NCBI GenBank assembly: GCA_003232015.1
Contig: QIKU01000130.1
Coordinates: forward strand, 1-9,395
Direction of reading: 5' to 3'
DNA length: 9,395 nt
Source: Gammaproteobacteria bacterium
Lineage (GTDB): Bacteria > Pseudomonadota > Gammaproteobacteria > UBA6429
Shown: piece after piece, positions 6,998 through 9,395 of the stretch
Layout of the letters: every line of letters begins with the position of its first letter
Numbering within the stretch: the stretch's first letter is position 1
The notes under the pieces: generated by a model
What the model was told of the DNA's origin: nothing
Database searches by the model: none
Seen by the model: the letters and a program-made list of their open reading frames with translations, nothing else
Program-made: the position numbers and the translations under genes

Positions 6998-8685
6998 AGG
7001 ATTTTGACGTTTGTATTGTGGGTAGTGGTGCCGGTGCCAGCCCGGTCGCTTATACGTTAGCGAAGGCCGGTTTTTCGGTTGTTGTGCTTGAAAAAGGCCC
7101 CTGGTTTATGGAAAAAGATTTTTACAAAGATGAACTGGCCTGTTGTCGCCGTGATGTCTATACACCAGCACTTAAAGATGAGCAGCATGTTATAGAAGAT
7201 TATGCTGGCAAGGGTGATGACGGCAAGTATAACTGGGCGGCAGAAGCGACCTCTGAATCGGGCTGGAGTTTCTGGAACGGTAATTGTGTGGGTGGTTCGT
7301 CCAACTTTATGAGTGGCTATTTTTACCGGCTAAAGCCTGTTGATTTTCATTTACGCTCCGAGTTTGGCGATATAGAAGGTGCTAACGTCGTGGATTGGCC
7401 AATTCAATATGACGTATTGGAACCTTACTACGAGCAGGTTGAAAGATTGGTCGGCGTGTCGGGGCATGTGATTAATCATGCCTTTGCCGAGCCGCGCTCC
7501 ACAAAAGATTTCCCTTACCCTCCCACAGTCGAACATCCTATTTCCGGTTATTTTGATACGGCCTGCAAAATACTCGACTACCAGTCATTGCAAACACCGC
7601 GTGCGATTTTACCGTTTGCTGTTGGGAACCGTGGTGGTTGTGCGTATTCGGGTTATTGTGGCAGTTATGGTTGCTCAACCGGTGCGAAAGGCAGTGGCAG
7701 AGCTGCATTGCTGGATGAAGCGGTTGTGACAGGGAAATGTAAAATCATTCCATATGCAAAGGTGTATCAACTTGAAAGCAATGCAAAAGGTAAAGTTACA
7801 CAGGCAAATTATTTTGATGCAGATAATAAAAAACAAAAAATATCAGCAACGGTTTTTGTCGTGGCCTGTCAGGCGGTAGAAACAGCCCGTTTGTTGCTTT
7901 CCTCTGCAGGCGAAAAACACCACGATGGTTTGGCAAACAACCACGCGCAAGTTGGAAAAAATTTACTTTTTTCTGCTGGTGGTTCTGGTACCGGCGAATT
8001 TTATTATGATGATCTGTCGCCAAAACAGGCCGATGAGTTTAAAGTACGTGGGCCGTTTATTAATCGTGGCCTGCAGGACTGGTATGTTATTAACGACAAA
8101 AAGTTTAAAGGAAAGCTTAAAGGTGGCACAATAGATTTTTTGTTAAGCCATCCTAACCCGACTACGAGAGCCGACTCGATGAAGTGGGATGATAATGATA
8201 AATTAATCTGGGGTGAGCCATTAAAACAAAAAGTACATGCTGCCTTTACAGAGAAACAACGCTTTCGTTTTGAAGTCTTTAATGACTGGTTACCCACCGA
8301 TGACTGCTTTGTGTCACTGGACTCGACTGTAAAAGACAAGTGGGGCTCAGCCGTTGCTAAAGTACGGGTCGGTTATCACGATCACGATTTAGTGGTGGGA
8401 AATTACCTGGTTAATAAAGCTGAAACTGTTCTAAAGCAAATGAATGCAAGAAATATCAGCGGCAGTGTGAGTGGCTCACCGCCAGCCAATTTAATGGCCG
8501 GGGGTTGCCGCTTTGGTGACGACCCGAAAACATCGGTACTAAACGCCGATTGTCAGGCACATGATGCAGATAATTTATATGTGACCGATGGTAGCTTTAT
8601 GCCAACCGGTGGCAGTGTGCCGTATACCTGGACGATTTATGCAAATGCGTTTCGGGTGGCGGATATTATTAAACGGCGGCTGTAG
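6994..8685 (+). CDS. GMC-family FAD oxidoreductase, dehydrogenase catalytic subunit
   Basis: This 563-residue flavoprotein likely oxidises a sugar, polyol or other alcohol, but the substrate cannot be read from sequence. The N-terminus FDVCIVGSGAGASPVAYTLA (4-23) is the ADP-binding Rossmann motif, with Glu33 ending the second strand. GGSSNFMSG (100-108) is the GMC flavin-binding signature region. Cys216, Cys222 and Cys227, followed by STGAKGS, resemble the cysteine cluster of the 3Fe-4S-containing FAD glucose dehydrogenase of Burkholderia. GGCRFGDDPKTSV (503-515) and NLYVTDGSFMPTGG (527-540) form the C-terminal GMC domain. The next motif reads SVPYTWTI (541-548), so Pro543 lies where most members have the catalytic Asn or His. 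No signal peptide is present, and export would depend on the Tat-bearing small subunit encoded just upstream. The start ATG at 6994 overlaps the previous stop, with GGTGG 6 nt upstream as a weak ribosome-binding site. No cytochrome c subunit follows. Confidence 0.9.
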   Translation: MKDFDVCIVGSGAGASPVAYTLAKAGFSVVVLEKGPWFMEKDFYKDELACCRRDVYTPALKDEQHVIEDYAGKGDDGKYNWAAEATSESGWSFWNGNCVGGSSNFMSGYFYRLKPVDFHLRSEFGDIEGANVVDWPIQYDVLEPYYEQVERLVGVSGHVINHAFAEPRSTKDFPYPPTVEHPISGYFDTACKILDYQSLQTPRAILPFAVGNRGGCAYSGYCGSYGCSTGAKGSGRAALLDEAVVTGKCKIIPYAKVYQLESNAKGKVTQANYFDADNKKQKISATVFVVACQAVETARLLLSSAGEKHHDGLANNHAQVGKNLLFSAGGSGTGEFYYDDLSPKQADEFKVRGPFINRGLQDWYVINDKKFKGKLKGGTIDFLLSHPNPTTRADSMKWDDNDKLIWGEPLKQKVHAAFTEKQRFRFEVFNDWLPTDDCFVSLDSTVKDKWGSAVAKVRVGYHDHDLVVGNYLVNKAETVLKQMNARNISGSVSGSPPANLMAGGCRFGDDPKTSVLNADCQAHDADNLYVTDGSFMPTGGSVPYTWTIYANAFRVADIIKRRL

Positions 8686-8692
8686 ACAACCT

Positions 8693-8740
8693 TTAACCAC
8701 AACGGCAGAGCCTGCCCCACAAAGTGGTTAATATTTGTTT
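8693..8740 (+). terminator. Nested-hairpin terminator of the GMC operon
   Basis: TTAACCAC (8693-8700) pairs perfectly with GTGGTTAA (8724-8731). Inside it, GGCAG (8704-8708) pairs with CTGCC (8712-8716) around a 3-nt loop. The plus strand continues TATTTGTTT, a T-rich run suitable for intrinsic termination of the operon. The structure ends at the stop codon of the convergent ispB. The minus strand has no T-run after the hairpin, so termination of ispB here is less certain. Confidence 0.65.
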
Positions 8741-9395
8741 AAAATTTCCGATGCACCGCAAACTTGGCTAGATCAATCAACGCCATCTTATACTCTGAGT
8801 CAGCCACATTTTCTAATGCCTCTATCGACAGTTGTGACTCTTTTTCCGCACAATCAGCAGTGTAGTCAATAGCGCCGGTGGCCTGAATAGCCTCGGTGAC
8901 GGCATCGATATAGTCCAGCCCATTTTCTTCAATGGCTTTACGCACAATATTGGCTTGTTCTTTTGTACCATTTTGAATGGTGTAAATAAGCGGCAGGGTG
9001 GGTTTGCCTTCGGCGAGGTCGTCGCCAATATTTTTGCCCATTTCTTCGCTGGAGGCGCTGTAGTCGAGTACATCGTCAATTAGCTGGAAGGCAGTGCCAA
9101 GATGCATACCGTACCTGGCCATGGCCTGCTGTGCCTCTGGGTCTTGCTGACCCAAAATGGCGGCAAGTTCGGAGGCCGATTCAAATAATTTGGCCGTTTT
9201 ATTGTGAATAACGTCTAAATAGCGTTGCTCGGTGGTTTCCGGATCATGCACATTGAGTAGTTGCTGCACTTCACCTTCGGCAATGGTGTTGGTGGCATTG
9301 GCTAAAATGGACATGATCTGCATATTGCCGACCCCCACCATCATCTGAAAAGCACGGGAATAGAGGAAATCCCCGACCAGCACACTGGCTTCATT
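8739..9395 (-). CDS. ispB: All-trans polyprenyl diphosphate synthase, octaprenyl type (5' end outside window)
   Basis: The enzyme extends farnesyl diphosphate with isopentenyl diphosphate to make the quinone side chain, and it acts in the cytosol or at the membrane surface. The gene runs off the right edge: the first codons in view read NEASVLVGDFLYSRAFQMMV, the middle of the family. The GTG at 9383 is therefore an internal valine, not a start. About 218 residues are visible of roughly 320 in the family. The second aspartate-rich motif is DDVLD (residues 107-111 from the edge, bases 9077-9063), preceded by GTAFQLI. The HNKTAKLF segment and GDDLAEGKPTLPLIY are present. The first DDxxD motif lies outside the window. 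The C-terminus LAKFAVHRKF matches the usual end. Close similarity to E. coli IspB supports the octaprenyl assignment, but chain length cannot be proven from this part. Confidence 0.92.
   Translation of the reverse strand, partial: NEASVLVGDFLYSRAFQMMVGVGNMQIMSILANATNTIAEGEVQQLLNVHDPETTEQRYLDVIHNKTAKLFESASELAAILGQQDPEAQQAMARYGMHLGTAFQLIDDVLDYSASSEEMGKNIGDDLAEGKPTLPLIYTIQNGTKEQANIVRKAIEENGLDYIDAVTEAIQATGAIDYTADCAEKESQLSIEALENVADSEYKMALIDLAKFAVHRKF

Noticed and set aside
9381..9383. GTG as the start of the polyprenyl synthase
   Set aside because: The frame continues upstream to the window edge with NEAS, a conserved internal segment of the family, so this GTG is an internal valine codon.

Overview
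The window looks like a chromosomal segment from a gammaproteobacterium. The evidence is three recognisable housekeeping genes: the C-terminal half of a YbiT-type ABC-F ATPase, a complete PurT, and the C-terminal two thirds of an IspB-type polyprenyl diphosphate synthase. All three resemble their Enterobacteria-type counterparts closely. The DNA leans towards A+T, especially between genes, and gives no clear sign of genus. No RNA gene, CRISPR array, transposase, integrase or phage gene was seen.

Layout: positions 1-898 (+) hold the end of the ABC-F gene. An AT-rich gap (899-1178) with plausible promoter boxes leads into one very long gene (1179-4376, +). It encodes a zinc ribbon, a class III nucleotide cyclase domain, a P-loop ATPase module and a helical TPR-like tail, an arrangement resembling eukaryotic soluble adenylyl cyclase. 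A short gap (4377-4480) separates it from the convergent purT (4481-5680, -). This gap carries a GTAG-headed imperfect palindrome that looks like a REP element, flanked by a 6-bp direct repeat. The 76-bp region 5681-5756 is divergent and has overlapping -10-like boxes on both strands.

From 5757 to 8685 (+) three genes overlap by ATGA junctions: an exported thioredoxin-fold protein with a WCKWC motif, a Tat-signal-bearing small subunit of the gluconate 2-dehydrogenase subunit 3 type, and a GMC-family FAD oxidoreductase with no signal peptide of its own. A nested hairpin followed by a T-rich stretch (8693-8740) ends this operon before the convergent ispB (8739-9395, -).

The likely joint function of the three-gene operon is an extracytoplasmic flavin dehydrogenase. 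The catalytic subunit would be carried through the Tat pathway by its small partner. A thioredoxin-like protein would act in the same compartment, perhaps on cysteines of the catalytic subunit. Three cysteines in the GMC protein are spaced much like the 3Fe-4S ligands of the Burkholderia FAD glucose dehydrogenase. No cytochrome c subunit is present in the window, so the electron acceptor is unknown. I found no sign of a defence or mobile system. The parts most worth a second look are this operon, the atypical cyclase active site and the REP-like element.
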